In this document: one piece after another, positions 55,519 through 64,000 of the stretch | How positions within the stretch are numbered: the stretch's first letter is position 1 | Layout of the letters: each line of letters starts with the position of its first letter | Source of the DNA: Metabacillus indicus LMG 22858 | Lineage (GTDB): Bacteria; Bacillota; Bacilli; Bacillales; Bacillaceae | DNA: 64,000 nt | Direction: 5' to 3' | Assembly (NCBI RefSeq): GCF_000708755.2 | Contig: NZ_JGVU02000002.1 | Coordinates: forward strand, 992,001-1,056,000 | Translations under genes and position numbers: made by a program | The notes under the pieces: model-generated | What the model was told of the DNA's origin: nothing | The model's input: the letters and a program-made list of their open reading frames with translations, nothing else | Database searches by the model: none

Positions 55519-56268
55519 TTAAACCCTCCCCAGAATATAAATATCTGAAAAATTTTCTTCCTGTTCAATCATGATGCTGTTGTTTTTCATCAATTCCAAG
55601 ATGGCAAGAAAGGTTACCACTAGATGATCCTTCTGGTCTGAGGGAAACAGCTCGGTAAATTTGCGTCTGCGGGGATTTCGCCTGAATTCATCAAGTATTT
55701 CATCCATCCGCTTCTCAATCGGTATTTCCTGTCTGGCAATTTTCGTCTGCAGCGGCTTCTGCAGTTTTTTTCTGCGCATCATCTTCTGGAATGCCCCAAG
55801 CATATCGTAAATGGTGACATTCACCGGATCGGATCCTGCAGCAGGCTCTGCGGCATATGCGCTGAGATCACTCGGCGGCTTTGTAAAAACCTTCGACCGT
55901 TCTTCTTCCATGTGTCTTAAATCATCTGCAGCTTCTTTGTACTTGCGGTATTCAATCAGCCTTCTCATCAGCTCATCGCGCGGATCTTCCTCAGGCTCAA
56001 ACCCAAAGTCATCCTCTTCAAGCTCTTCTTCATGTTTTGGAAGAAGCATGCCGCTTTTAATGGACAAGAGCGTTGCTGCCATTACCAGATACTCAGACGC
56101 CACATCAAGCTGAAGTTCTTTCATTGTATGTATATAGAGCATATACTGCTCGGTTATTTCAGCAACCGGTATATCATAAATATCAATCTCAAGTGTATTG
56201 ATTAAATGCAGGAGAAGATCCAGCGGCCCCTCAAATGCATCGATTTTCACTTTGTACTGCACGTTCAT
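55519..56268 (-). CDS. scpA: Segregation and condensation protein A
   Basis: 249 aa kleisin. N-terminal [31 protein letters not shown] and [17 protein letters not shown] are typical; the C-terminal winged helix ([21 protein letters not shown]) contacts Smc. Start behind GGTGGGA. Coupled to scpB. Confidence 0.96.
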   Translation of the reverse strand: MNVQYKVKIDAFEGPLDLLLHLINTLEIDIYDIPVAEITEQYMLYIHTMKELQLDVASEYLVMAATLLSIKSGMLLPKHEEELEEDDFGFEPEEDPRDELMRRLIEYRKYKEAADDLRHMEEERSKVFTKPPSDLSAYAAEPAAGSDPVNVTIYDMLGAFQKMMRRKKLQKPLQTKIARQEIPIEKRMDEILDEFRRNPRRRKFTELFPSDQKDHLVVTFLAILELMKNNSIMIEQEENFSDIYILGRV

Positions 56269-56466
56269 CCCACCACTTCATTCTGTACCGCTTAAGCAGA
56301 CTACCCTTTAGTATAGAACATAATGTGATCAATCTCCATTACTATTTTAAGTGATTCAGAGAACAATGAGAAAAAAGTCCAGAACCGGGATATTCGCCCA
56401 TACACATCAAAGCGCCCTGCATAAGATACCAATGTAAATTCGAAAGTTCTTAAGGAGGAATTAGTA

Positions 56467-56562
56467 ATGGGAGATAAAGGTTTTGGCTACGGTTCTGGAT
56501 TTGCGCTGATTGTTGTATTGTTCATTTTGTTAATTATCGTTGGAGCTGCTTGGCTGTACTAA
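56467..56562 (+). CDS. YjcZ-like sporulation peptide, 31 aa
   Basis: 31 aa: a Gly/Tyr-rich start (MGDKGFGYGSGF) and a hydrophobic C-terminal segment ALIVVLFILLIIVGAAWLY, the signature of the YjcZ family of small sporulation-associated peptides. Start behind AGGAGG at 8 nt. Monocistronic on the plus strand with its own terminator. Confidence 0.92.
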   Translation: MGDKGFGYGSGFALIVVLFILLIIVGAAWLY

Positions 56563-56591
56563 TCAGCGCCTATTAAAGACAGCAACATTCT

Positions 56592-56613
56592 GGTGCTCAG
56601 GCTGATGAGCACC
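56592..56613 (+). terminator. Terminator of the YjcZ-like gene
   Basis: An 8-bp perfect stem (GGTGCTCA/TGAGCACC), 6-nt loop, then TTTTGTG on the plus strand. Confidence 0.85.
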
Positions 56614-56695
56614 TTTTGTGTTTCATTTCTTCATGGGAGATGCCCCTTTATGCTAAACTGAAGATACATATTTTCTGATGTGAGGGTGATGTTGT

Positions 56696-57217
56696 CTGTA
56701 TCCTAAAGCCTATTTAGATTATTTAGTTCACTTCCACGGAGACCGCGACTATTTTGAATGCCATGAAGTGCTTGAAGAACACTGGAAGGAAGATCCTCCC
56801 GGAAAGCGCAAGGCATACTGGGTCGGGCTCATTCAGCTTTCGGTCGGTCTTTATCATTACCGAAGGGAAAACTGGAACGGTGCAGAGCGGATGATTAAAA
56901 ATGCCATTTCCATTTGTTCGCAGGAAAAAGATGCGCTCGCATCACTCGGCCTGCACCCCGAATCGCTTCTTGAGCTGATGAGAAAAACAGCTCTTGCGAT
57001 TGAACAAAAGCGGCCATATGAGAGCATAAGTCTCCCTGTTGCTGATGAAGAGCTGCTGAAGCAGGCGAAATCACACTGTATAGAAAACGGCATGACGTGG
57101 GGAAACCCAAGCAATCTTGCGGATGCCTCCCTCGTGCACAGACATTCCGCGAGGGACCGGTCGGATGTTATTGCAGAACGGAACAGAAGTCTTCTGCAAA
57201 AGAAAAAAAACAGATGA
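56696..57217 (+). CDS. ypuF: DUF309 protein YpuF with apparent CTG start
   Basis: 173 aa from CTG. The frame reads LYPKAYLDYLVHFHGDRDYF then ECHEVLEEHWKED, the DUF309 signature, and aligns to B. subtilis YpuF, which starts with Met at this point. No ATG, GTG or TTG occurs in frame between the upstream stop (56687) and GTG 56768, which would cut off the signature. GAGGGTGAT sits 5 nt before the CTG. The end is basic (RNRSLLQKKKNR). Function unknown. Confidence 0.75.
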   Translation: MYPKAYLDYLVHFHGDRDYFECHEVLEEHWKEDPPGKRKAYWVGLIQLSVGLYHYRRENWNGAERMIKNAISICSQEKDALASLGLHPESLLELMRKTALAIEQKRPYESISLPVADEELLKQAKSHCIENGMTWGNPSNLADASLVHRHSARDRSDVIAERNRSLLQKKKNR

Positions 57218-57235
57218 AGCATATGCTTCATCTGT
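57210..57235 (+). terminator. Terminator of ypuF
   Basis: An 11-bp perfect stem (ACAGATGAAGC/GCTTCATCTGT), loop ATAT, then seven T on the plus strand. It includes the ypuF stop codon. Confidence 0.92.
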
Positions 57236-57291
57236 TTTTTTGAAATCACGGATTTCTTTAATCCGTGCTCAGGCGTTCTGAAAGTCTGCAG

Positions 57292-57657
<366 letters not shown>

Positions 57658-57836
57658 TCATTAACGAAATAACCTTCCGATTAGAGAAAGCAAAAACAAA
57701 AAATTAGAGCCTGTCATCAGACTGATGTTCGGTCCATGTTTCTTCCGTTCACCTAAGCAGATCCCGGATCAGGCAAGAATCACTCTCAGAACATTATAAA
57801 CAGTTTTCCGGGCTTTTTAAACACTTTTAAGCGAAA

Positions 57837-58301
57837 TTAATCCAATGTGCGCATTAAATTCGCCATTTCGATGGCTGCAACGGCTGCTTCATAGCCTTTA
57901 TTCCCAGCTTTCGTGCCCGCACGCTCAATCGCCTGTTCAATGGATTCCGTTGTCAGGACACCGAAAATCACCGGAACGCCTGTTGACATGGATGCCTGCG
58001 AAACTCCTTTTGCCGCCTCATTGCAGACATAATCATAATGAGTCGTAGATCCTCTGATGACCGTTCCAAGTGTGATCACTGCATCATATTTGTTTGACGC
58101 GGCCATTTTTTTGGCAACCAGCGGTATTTCAAATGCGCCCGGCACCCATGCAATTTCCACATTCTCTTCCTCTACGCCGTGGCGCTTTAGTGCGTCTGTT
58201 GCCCCGCTCAAAAGCTTGCTTGTAATGAATTCATTAAATCTACCTACGATAACCGCTACTTTTAATCCTGATCCGACTAAATTACCTTCGTATGTTTTCA
58301 T
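57837..58301 (-). CDS. ribH: 6,7-dimethyl-8-ribityllumazine synthase
   Basis: 154 aa, the B. subtilis length. Hallmarks: [54 protein letters not shown] with catalytic His, and GVLTTES. It joins the pyrimidine with 3,4-dihydroxy-2-butanone 4-phosphate and forms the 60-mer capsid. ATG at 58301 with GGAGG at 8 nt. 17 bp after ribBA. Confidence 0.97.
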   Translation of the reverse strand: MKTYEGNLVGSGLKVAVIVGRFNEFITSKLLSGATDALKRHGVEEENVEIAWVPGAFEIPLVAKKMAASNKYDAVITLGTVIRGSTTHYDYVCNEAAKGVSQASMSTGVPVIFGVLTTESIEQAIERAGTKAGNKGYEAAVAAIEMANLMRTLD

Positions 58302-58318
58302 GACTGTTTCCTCCAATG

Positions 58319-59515
58319 TTATAGGTTGAGTAAATGTCCAAGCTTTCCTTTTTTCGTTTTCATGTAGCCTTCATTTTCTTCTTTAGAAGGCATTTGAATT
58401 GGCACGCGGTCCACTACTGTCAGTCCGTACCCTTCAAGCCCTGCAATCTTTCTCGGATTGTTCGTCAGAAGTTTCATCTCTGCCACGCCAAGATCTTTCA
58501 ATATCTGGGCACCGATTCCGTAATCCCTCAGATCATCGGCAAATCCAAGCTTATGATTGGCTTCAACCGTATCATAGCCTTCTTCCTGGAGGGCATATGC
58601 TTTCATCTTATTTAAAAGGCCGATTCCTCTGCCTTCCTGTCTCATATATAGTAGAATCCCGCTGCCGGCTTCTTCAATCTGAGCAAGCGCTGCATGGAGC
58701 TGAGGTCCGCAGTCGCAGCGGTTTGACCCGAACACATCGCCTGTCAGACATTCTGAATGGACGCGTACAAGAGTTGGCTGATCAGGAGAAATGTCTCCTT
58801 TCACAAGGGCAATATGCTCCTTGCCGTCAAGAACATTTGAATATCCGACGGCTCTGAACACGCCGAACTCAGTTGGAAGCTTAATATCCGCTTCTCTTTT
58901 GACAAGAGCATCCGACACATTGCGGTAGTGAATCAGATCTTTAATGGTGATCATTTTCAGGCCGTGGTGCTCTGCAATTTCCATTAAATCAGGAACCCGC
59001 GCCATTTCGCCGTCTTCTTTAATAATTTCACAGATGACGCCTGCCGGGCTTGCACCAGAGAGCCTCGCAAGATCAACAGCAGCTTCTGTATGCCCTGCCC
59101 GTCTCAGCACGCCTCCCTGCTTCGCAACGAGCGGAAAAATATGACCAGGCCGTTTAAAGTCAGAAGGAACGGCATCTTCATTTAGAATCGCCATGATCGT
59201 ATCTGATCGTTCAGAAGCGCTTATCCCTGTTTTGGTGGTTTTATAGTCAATGCTGACAGTAAACGCCGTTCCATGCGGGTCCGTATTGTCGCTGACCATC
59301 GGATGAAACTGAAATTTTTCCGCGTATTCTGCTGACAGCGGCACACAGACAAGTCCTCTGCCGTGCTTAATCATGAAATTGATCACTTCAGGAGTCGCAT
59401 GGTCGGCGAGTGCTACAAAATCTCCTTCATTTTCACGGTCTTCATCATCTACGACAATGACAACCTTGCCGTTTTTCAAATCCTCAATTGCCTCACTTAT
59501 GGAATGAAATGCCAT
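58319..59515 (-). CDS. ribBA: Bifunctional DHBP synthase / GTP cyclohydrolase II
   Basis: 398 aa fusion. The N-terminal half (about residues 1-205) is 3,4-dihydroxy-2-butanone-4-phosphate synthase ([31 protein letters not shown]). The C-terminal half is GTP cyclohydrolase II with zinc Cys residues ([20 protein letters not shown]) and the [10 protein letters not shown] loop. Supplies both precursors of riboflavin. In B. subtilis the gene is called ribA. Confidence 0.97.
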   Translation of the reverse strand: MAFHSISEAIEDLKNGKVVIVVDDEDRENEGDFVALADHATPEVINFMIKHGRGLVCVPLSAEYAEKFQFHPMVSDNTDPHGTAFTVSIDYKTTKTGISASERSDTIMAILNEDAVPSDFKRPGHIFPLVAKQGGVLRRAGHTEAAVDLARLSGASPAGVICEIIKEDGEMARVPDLMEIAEHHGLKMITIKDLIHYRNVSDALVKREADIKLPTEFGVFRAVGYSNVLDGKEHIALVKGDISPDQPTLVRVHSECLTGDVFGSNRCDCGPQLHAALAQIEEAGSGILLYMRQEGRGIGLLNKMKAYALQEEGYDTVEANHKLGFADDLRDYGIGAQILKDLGVAEMKLLTNNPRKIAGLEGYGLTVVDRVPIQMPSKEENEGYMKTKKGKLGHLLNL

Positions 59516-59530
59516 GAGGTGTCCTCCATT

Positions 59531-60172
59531 CTAGTAAAATCCGTTTTCTTTTAAAAAATCAGGTGTAATCGATGAAGAGCCCTGTGACTGGTCGATGAAT
59601 TTCTTCACATACTTGCCAAGCATGTCACATTCAATGTTTACAATATCCCCTGCCTCTTTGCCGCCAAGAACGGTTTCAGAAAGAGTATGCGGGATGATGG
59701 ACACCGTTACTAATTCATTCTCAAGGCCGAAAATTGTGAGGCTGATTCCATCAATGGCGATTGAGCCTTTCATGACTAATGATGAAGTCAGGTCCCTGCT
59801 TGCTTTTATATCGTAATAAACCGCATTTGCAGACGGCCGCTTGCGGATAATCGTACCTGTTCCATCCACATGTCCGGTGACAAAATGCCCGCCAAACCTG
59901 CCTCCTGCCGCCATCGCACGTTCAAGATTTACGTTTGAGCCCTGTTTCAGGGCATTCAGCGAGGTAGCCTTCACGGTTTCAGGCATCACATCCACTGTAA
60001 AGGAGGATGACGTGAACTTTGTCACCGTCAGGCACACACCGTTCACGGATATACTGTCGCCAAGCTTCACATCTTCCAAAACGTTTGACGCATGAATGGT
60101 CATTTCAATGGCTTTATCACTTCCGCTCATGCTGCCGATCGTGCCGATTTCTTCAATAATTCCTGTAAACAT
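59531..60172 (-). CDS. ribE: Riboflavin synthase alpha subunit
   Basis: 213 aa, two similar lumazine-binding barrels (about residues 1-95 and 96-190), each starting near a MFTGIIEE / GHFVTGHVDGTG motif. It dismutates two lumazines to riboflavin. The start is at conserved MFTGIIEEIG. 6 bp after ribD. Confidence 0.97.
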   Translation of the reverse strand: MFTGIIEEIGTIGSMSGSDKAIEMTIHASNVLEDVKLGDSISVNGVCLTVTKFTSSSFTVDVMPETVKATSLNALKQGSNVNLERAMAAGGRFGGHFVTGHVDGTGTIIRKRPSANAVYYDIKASRDLTSSLVMKGSIAIDGISLTIFGLENELVTVSIIPHTLSETVLGGKEAGDIVNIECDMLGKYVKKFIDQSQGSSSITPDFLKENGFY

Positions 60173-60178
60173 CCTGCA

Positions 60179-61270
60179 CTACCCCTCCTTCTTCACGCAG
60201 ACAATCTTCAAATCTTCTCCAATCAGCTCGGCTGACTTAATTTTCAGCCGGATGGCTTTGTTTATTTCCTTAATCCCTGTTCCTCCTGCAAGAGACGGGG
60301 CACCTTCCCCTGCAATCAGAACGGGAGCCGTATAGCTGATGACTTCATTAAACATGCCGCTTTCAATAAAACTTCCATGTACCGTTGCGCCGCCTTCTAC
60401 AAACAATGACGTCACACCCATTTCACCGAGGGTCTGCAGCAATTCCTCCATTTTTATGAAGGGCGTGTTCATTTTTATCACTTTGGCTTTCTTTTCAAGC
60501 CGGTTTACTTTTTCAGCAGGTGCGCCGCTTCCGGCGATCAGCCACGTTTCTGCAAGTCCGTCATTCAGCACGGCGGCTGTTTCCGGAATTCTCAAATGCG
60601 TATCAAGCACAATTCGGACAGGCTGCTTTTTAGCATGCTCCGTCCTGCATGTTAAAGACGGATTATCTTTTATAACTGTTTCAATACCGGTAAGTATGGC
60701 ATCGTGCCTCTCTCTGTAGGAGTGGACATCCTTCCTTGCCTCTTTCCCGGTGATCCATTTGCTCTCTCCCGTGACAGTGGCTGTTTTGCCGTCAAGACTC
60801 CCAGCCCACTTCAGCGTAACAAACGGACGTTTCTTTTTAATATAATGGAAAAAAATTTTGTTCAGCTCTGCAGCTTCTTCTTTTGAGACGCCAAGCTCCA
60901 CTTCAATCCCGGCATCACGGAGTTTCCTTATACCTCTGCCGGCAACTGCCGGATTCGGATCTTCCACAGCCACTACCACTCTTCTCACTTTGGACTGAAT
61001 AAGCAGATCCGCACAAGGAGGAGTCTTCCCGTGATGGCTGCATGGCTCAAGCGTCACATAAACAGTCGACCCTTCAGCCTCAGCACCCGCCATCCTGATC
61101 GCATGAACTTCTGCGTGCGGCTCTCCCGCTTTAAGATGTGCACCAAGACCGACAATCCTGCCGTCCTTCACCACAGCCGCACCAACATGCGGATTGGGCG
61201 ACGTCTGCCCGATTCCCTGCTCTGCCAAGCGCAGAGCGGTCATCATATACTCGCGATCCTCCAAAACCAT
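60179..61270 (-). CDS. ribD: Bifunctional riboflavin biosynthesis protein RibD
   Basis: 363 aa. The N-terminal deaminase domain has the zinc site HAEVHAI and EPCSHHGKTPPCADLL; the C-terminal reductase domain has VTLKWAGSLDGKTAT and VEGGATVHGSF. First gene of ribD-ribE-ribBA-ribH-ribT, behind an FMN riboswitch. Start behind AAAGGGGAT. Confidence 0.97.
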   Translation of the reverse strand: MVLEDREYMMTALRLAEQGIGQTSPNPHVGAAVVKDGRIVGLGAHLKAGEPHAEVHAIRMAGAEAEGSTVYVTLEPCSHHGKTPPCADLLIQSKVRRVVVAVEDPNPAVAGRGIRKLRDAGIEVELGVSKEEAAELNKIFFHYIKKKRPFVTLKWAGSLDGKTATVTGESKWITGKEARKDVHSYRERHDAILTGIETVIKDNPSLTCRTEHAKKQPVRIVLDTHLRIPETAAVLNDGLAETWLIAGSGAPAEKVNRLEKKAKVIKMNTPFIKMEELLQTLGEMGVTSLFVEGGATVHGSFIESGMFNEVISYTAPVLIAGEGAPSLAGGTGIKEINKAIRLKIKSAELIGEDLKIVCVKKEG

Positions 61271-61295
61271 ATCCCCTTTCTTTTAGAATGCAAAA

Positions 61296-61323
61296 AAGCC
61301 CGCAGGTTGATACCTGGGGGCTT
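61296..61323 (-). terminator. Attenuator terminator of the rib operon riboswitch
   Basis: Stem AAGCCCCCAGGT/ACCTGCGGGCTT (one mismatch), followed by TTTTTG on the minus strand, between the RFN aptamer and ribD. Confidence 0.88.
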
Positions 61324-61415
61324 GTCAGGGATTATTGGTCACATTCGCATGCCAAACAAGAGTACTATTCCTCTGTTTTTTCAGAAAAATAATACCCGCA
61401 CGTCAACACTGTGTT

Positions 61416-61556
61416 CCTTCTCCCATCCAGACTATACTGTCGGCTCCAGAATTTCACTGGATCCACCGCCTGCACACTGTGCAGCCGGGTCACGGACTGA
61501 AAAGCATCTGCTTTATCACCGCCGGTTGGGAATTTCACCCTGCCCCGAAGGAAAAC
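61416..61556 (-). promoter_or_regulatory. FMN riboswitch (RFN element) of the rib operon
   Basis: On the minus strand: CTTCGGGGCAGGGTGAAATT, CCCAACCGGCGGTGA, GGATCCAGTGAAATTCTGGA, GCCGACAGTATAG and CTGGATGGGAGAAGG, the RFN blocks in order. FMN should favour the attenuator and shut off the operon. Confidence 0.97.
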
Positions 61557-61701
61557 AATGAGTATGAAATTGTTCCTTTCTATCATCTTATCCGGATATG
61601 CGGAAGATTGCAACGATTTAATTCCGGGGTTTTCTTATTGGAGATTGATTTTTCTTCTTAGAAAGGGTTGCTGGTTTTTTGAGGTACATTTTATGCGTTT
61701 A

Positions 61702-62225
61702 CTTACCCAGCTCACCTGTTTTTTCCGATTTGCGGGGTAAGATTCCCCCCTTTGCTTACCCTGCTAACCCGTTTTTTCCGCCCTGCGGGGTAGGATTCCT
61801 CGCTTTGCTTACCCTGCTAACCTGTTTTTTCCGATTTGCTGGGTAGGATTTCTCGCTTTGCTTACCCTGCTCACCCGTTTTTTCCGCTTTGCTGGGTATG
61901 ATTCCTCCCTTTGCTTACCCTGCTCACCTGTTTTTTCCACTTTGCGGGGTAAGATTCATCCCTTTGCTTACCCTGCTAACCCGTTTTTTCCGCTTTGCGG
62001 GGTAAGATTCCTACCTTTGCTTACCCTGCTGACCCGTTTTTTCCGCTTTGCTGGGTAAGATTCCTACCTTTGCTTACCCAGCTCACCCGTTTTTTCCGCT
62101 TTACAGGGGTAGGATTCCTCGCTTTGCTTACCCAGCTCACCTGTTTTTTCCGCCTTGCTGGGTAAGATTCCTCCCTTTGCTTACCCTGCTCACCTGTTTT
62201 TCCGCTTTGCGGAGGAGGATTTAAC
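61702..62225. repeat. Tandem hairpin array T2: ten contiguous 53-bp units
   Basis: Ten head-to-tail units (53 bp each; unit 8 is 54 bp and the last is shortened). Unit plan: CTTACCCTGC, a loop with CCGTTTTTTCCGC, then GCGGGGTAAG and a variable ATTCCT..CTTTG end. In most units the arms pair (CTTACCCTGC/GCGGGGTAAG). Same layout as T1. It lies between the rib operon riboswitch and the NERD gene; the last unit ends 6 bp before the NERD stop. Open frames across it are spurious. Confidence 0.93.
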
Positions 62226-62230
62226 TGAAT

Positions 62231-63148
62231 TTACACTTTTTCACGTGGCACATAATGAATTGCTCTGCCATTACCTGTCTGTAAAAAATGATTGTTTAAG
62301 ATCTTCCTGATGGTCTTTTTTGATTTTACCAAATGACACCATTCCCAAATCTGCTCAACAGTAAGCTTTCTTTCAGGAAAGAGAAACTGAAATTCTTCTA
62401 TCGCCTGCAGGATGGCTGGAAAATGAGATTCCGTGAATTCACAATTGGAGCAATGAAACTTGGAGTTTTGGAAAGTAGCGTAGATTGACCCGCAAAACCT
62501 GCACCCCACCCCCTTCTCAAGCTCATCATACTCATACCCAGGCAGCCGCTCAAAACGGGATTCCTCCTGATGGAGTGCCAAAAGCTTCTCCGCAAGCTTC
62601 GAGTGAATGGCTTTAAGCGGGGCGGCACTATTTTTGTTTAGTGTTTTGGCAAAACGGTCCAGCTGGGAATGAAAAATGATGGGGTGTGAGGACGATGCTT
62701 GGTAAAGGTGAAACCGGGGATTGATAAAAACCAGGATGGCTTCTACGGGGAGCTGAAAGTGGTGTTCCTGCAGCAGGATTCGAAAGAGGGTTTCGTTTCT
62801 GCTTAGCTGCAGCAGGGGGTTTTTGACTTCTTTTTTAACCGGAGAGAGCCACTTATCTTTGTCCAGGTGATAGTCTCCTTCGAAGTTCTTCACTTCAAAC
62901 AAGTAGATTTTTTGCGGCGAGAGGTACAGAGAATCGATTTGATAGGTTGTTTGATTGGTTTCGAGCAGGAGATCGCTCAAGATGATTCCGTTCCCTTGGT
63001 GAAGTTTCAGCCACGCCTCAAACTGTTTTTCCCCTTCAAACCCTTTTTCAAGGTTAAGATGGTGGGCTGCTTCTTCTGCATTCAAATTCTTTCGGGCATT
63101 CAGCTTTCTGTACATCAGCAGTTCTTTTGATTCTCGCAGATCTTTCAA
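62231..63148 (-). CDS. NERD-domain protein with C-terminal zinc ribbon
   Basis: 305 aa. The N-terminal nuclease-related domain (NERD) shows GFEGEKQFEAWLKLH, YQIDSLYLSPQKIYLFEVKNFEG (D and ExK of the restriction-like core) and a middle LLQLSRNETLFR. The C-terminal part has a four-cysteine zinc ribbon (CRFCGSIYATFQNSKFHC SNC). Predicted DNA-processing protein; substrate unknown. Start TTG at 63148 with AAGGAGG at 7 nt; the ATG two codons earlier almost touches that site. Confidence 0.85.
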   Translation of the reverse strand: MKDLRESKELLMYRKLNARKNLNAEEAAHHLNLEKGFEGEKQFEAWLKLHQGNGIILSDLLLETNQTTYQIDSLYLSPQKIYLFEVKNFEGDYHLDKDKWLSPVKKEVKNPLLQLSRNETLFRILLQEHHFQLPVEAILVFINPRFHLYQASSSHPIIFHSQLDRFAKTLNKNSAAPLKAIHSKLAEKLLALHQEESRFERLPGYEYDELEKGVGCRFCGSIYATFQNSKFHCSNCEFTESHFPAILQAIEEFQFLFPERKLTVEQIWEWCHLVKSKKTIRKILNNHFLQTGNGRAIHYVPREKV

Positions 63149-63225
63149 GTGCATTCCTCCTTTTACCCATCGTATCTCAAGAAGAAAATTCCATCAAATC
63201 CCGAAAATCAAATTTTCGCACAAAA

Positions 63226-63249
63226 AAAGCTATCCAATTAAGGACAGCT
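63226..63249 (-). terminator. Terminator of ppiB
   Basis: A 9-bp stem (AAGCTGTCC/GGATAGCTT with one G-U pair), then TTTTTG on the minus strand, about 12 bp past the ppiB stop. Confidence 0.9.
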
Positions 63250-63260
63250 TCCCATTCATC

Positions 63261-63695
63261 TTATTCTTCCCAGACTTTAACTTCTTTCATTGCATCGCCC
63301 TGTTTGATTTTGTAGACGTTGTCCAGTCCTTCAACAACTTGTCCGAAAACAGTGTGGACGCCGTTCAAATGAGGCTGTGGCTCGTGAACGATGAAGAATT
63401 GGCTGCCGCCAGTGTCTTTTCCGGCATGCGCCATTGAAAGAGCTCCCGCAACGTGCTTGTGAGGGTTTCCTGCTGTTTCGCATTTGATTGAGTAGCCAGG
63501 GCCGCCTGCGCCAGTTCCAGTTGGATCTCCGCCTTGTGCAACGAAGCCAGGGATAACGCGGTGGAATGTTACGCCGTTGTAGAAGCCTTCGTTTGCAAGC
63601 TTTTCGAAGTTTTCTACTGTTTTAGGTGCTGCTTCAGGATAAAATTCGATCACCATTTGATCGCCGTTTTCCATTGTAATTTGACCTTTTTTCAT
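63261..63695 (-). CDS. ppiB: Peptidyl-prolyl cis-trans isomerase B (cyclophilin)
   Basis: 144 aa cyclophilin. Landmarks: [42 protein letters not shown] and [13 protein letters not shown]. Cytoplasmic (no signal peptide). The longer open frame upstream is rejected: ATG at 63695 has AGGAGGT at about 10 nt and gives [12 protein letters not shown]. Divergent from ypuA. Confidence 0.95.
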   Translation of the reverse strand: MKKGQITMENGDQMVIEFYPEAAPKTVENFEKLANEGFYNGVTFHRVIPGFVAQGGDPTGTGAGGPGYSIKCETAGNPHKHVAGALSMAHAGKDTGGSQFFIVHEPQPHLNGVHTVFGQVVEGLDNVYKIKQGDAMKEVKVWEE

Positions 63696-63827
63696 ATGTA
63701 TGAAACCTCCTGCATCTTTTTTTCGTCTAATAGACTGAACGTTATTCATTCTACTATATAACGTTTCATAAAGCCAAACAGTTCGCTGTTTTCCTGAAAA
63801 AACCTGTCGCCAAACCGATAAAGATAT

Positions 63828-63833
63828 TATAAT
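63828..63833 (+). promoter_or_regulatory. -10 element of ypuA
   Basis: Consensus TATAAT about 35 bp before the ypuA start codon. No good -35 is found 16-18 bp upstream. Confidence 0.4.
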
Positions 63834-63867
63834 GAAGATTGCTGTCATAAAGAAGGAGGTCTTTTTT

Positions 63868-64000
63868 TTGAAAAAGATAATGATTACCGCATTCTCACTG
63901 GCACTGCTTGCTTTTCCGTCAATGGGACTTGCCGATGCAGCACCCGGAGACAAAATTATTACACTTGGAAAGAACTTAACAGAAGCACAAAAGGATTCCA
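63868..64000 (+). CDS. ypuA: DUF1002 secreted protein YpuA (5' part only)
   Basis: Runs off the right edge after 44 codons. TTG start behind AAGAAGGAGGT gives a signal peptide ([20 protein letters not shown], then [17 protein letters not shown]). It matches the N-terminus of YpuA/DUF1002, a secreted protein of unknown function, next to ppiB as in B. subtilis. Confidence 0.85.
   Translation, partial: MKKIMITAFSLALLAFPSMGLADAAPGDKIITLGKNLTEAQKDS

Noticed and set aside
57247-57268. Hairpin CACGGATT/AATCCGTG as ribT terminator
   Set aside because: Stem is good but the tail is ATTTC followed by A-rich sequence; kept only as a remark under ribT.
61365-61613. 82-aa frame over the rib operon riboswitch
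   Set aside because: Same reason; the RNA element explains the conservation.
61858-62058. 66-aa frame inside array T2
   Set aside because: Translation simply repeats the unit (LLTRFFRFAG-like); no ribosome site or conserved domain.
61702-62225. CRISPR array
   Set aside because: Units are contiguous with no unique spacers, the repeat is ~53 bp, and no cas gene is in the window.

Overview
The window is a 64-kb piece of core chromosome from a spore-forming Bacillaceae (Bacillus sensu lato, Metabacillus/Bacillus-like). Gene order and protein sequences follow the mtrB-to-ypuA segment of the Bacillus subtilis chromosome almost gene for gene. Most genes are on the minus strand. The main breaks in synteny are a low-GC accessory block and a cobalamin operon. 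No transposase, integrase, rRNA, tRNA or CRISPR array was seen.

Layout. 1-16 kb: mtrB (partial), folE, hbs, spoIVA, yphF, yphE, gpsA, der, the YIEGIA pair and seaA, ypzI (+), fni, the S1-domain gene ypfD, plsC-cmk, ypfB, the c-di-GMP receptor gene motI, and ypeB-sleB. 16-33 kb: prsW, ansA (+), ypdA, gudB, ypbH, a MerR/B12-domain regulator, ypbF-ypbE-ypbD-recS-ypbB, fer (+), an FMN-riboswitch-controlled ribU, serA (+), a PAS histidine kinase, a PHP phosphatase and an M23/LysM peptidase. 34.5-40.2 kb: an AT-rich block of small, mostly membrane or exported proteins with a DUF5412 protein and an alpha/beta hydrolase, rich in intergenic repeats and joined to the 3' flank of rsiX by a ~130-bp direct duplication. 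40-64 kb: sigX-rsiX with a clear autoregulatory promoter; a cobalamin-riboswitch operon (DUF4430 lipoprotein, ECF S component, PduO-type adenosyltransferase); resABCDE with rluB; spmA-spmB-dacB; ypuI; scpAB; a YjcZ-like peptide; ypuF; the riboflavin operon ribD-ribE-ribBA-ribH-ribT behind a second FMN riboswitch; a NERD protein; ppiB; and the start of ypuA.

How the genes fit together. Several sets serve sporulation and germination (spoIVA, seaA, sleB/ypeB, spmAB/dacB, yjcZ-like). Others serve cytochrome c maturation and redox control (resABC/resDE), envelope stress (sigX/rsiX, prsW), and flavin supply, where two FMN riboswitches match uptake by RibU to synthesis by RibDEBAHT. A B12 theme also appears: a riboswitch-controlled uptake/adenosylation operon, plus a distant MerR regulator with a cobalamin-binding domain of the CarH/LitR type.

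The most unusual structures are two tandem arrays of contiguous hairpin-forming units, six of 52 bp downstream of ypuI and ten (52-54 bp) downstream of the NERD gene. They share a common unit plan although they lie 8 kb apart. The arms of each unit are complementary even where their sequence differs between units, which points to selection on structure. I know of no description of this element.
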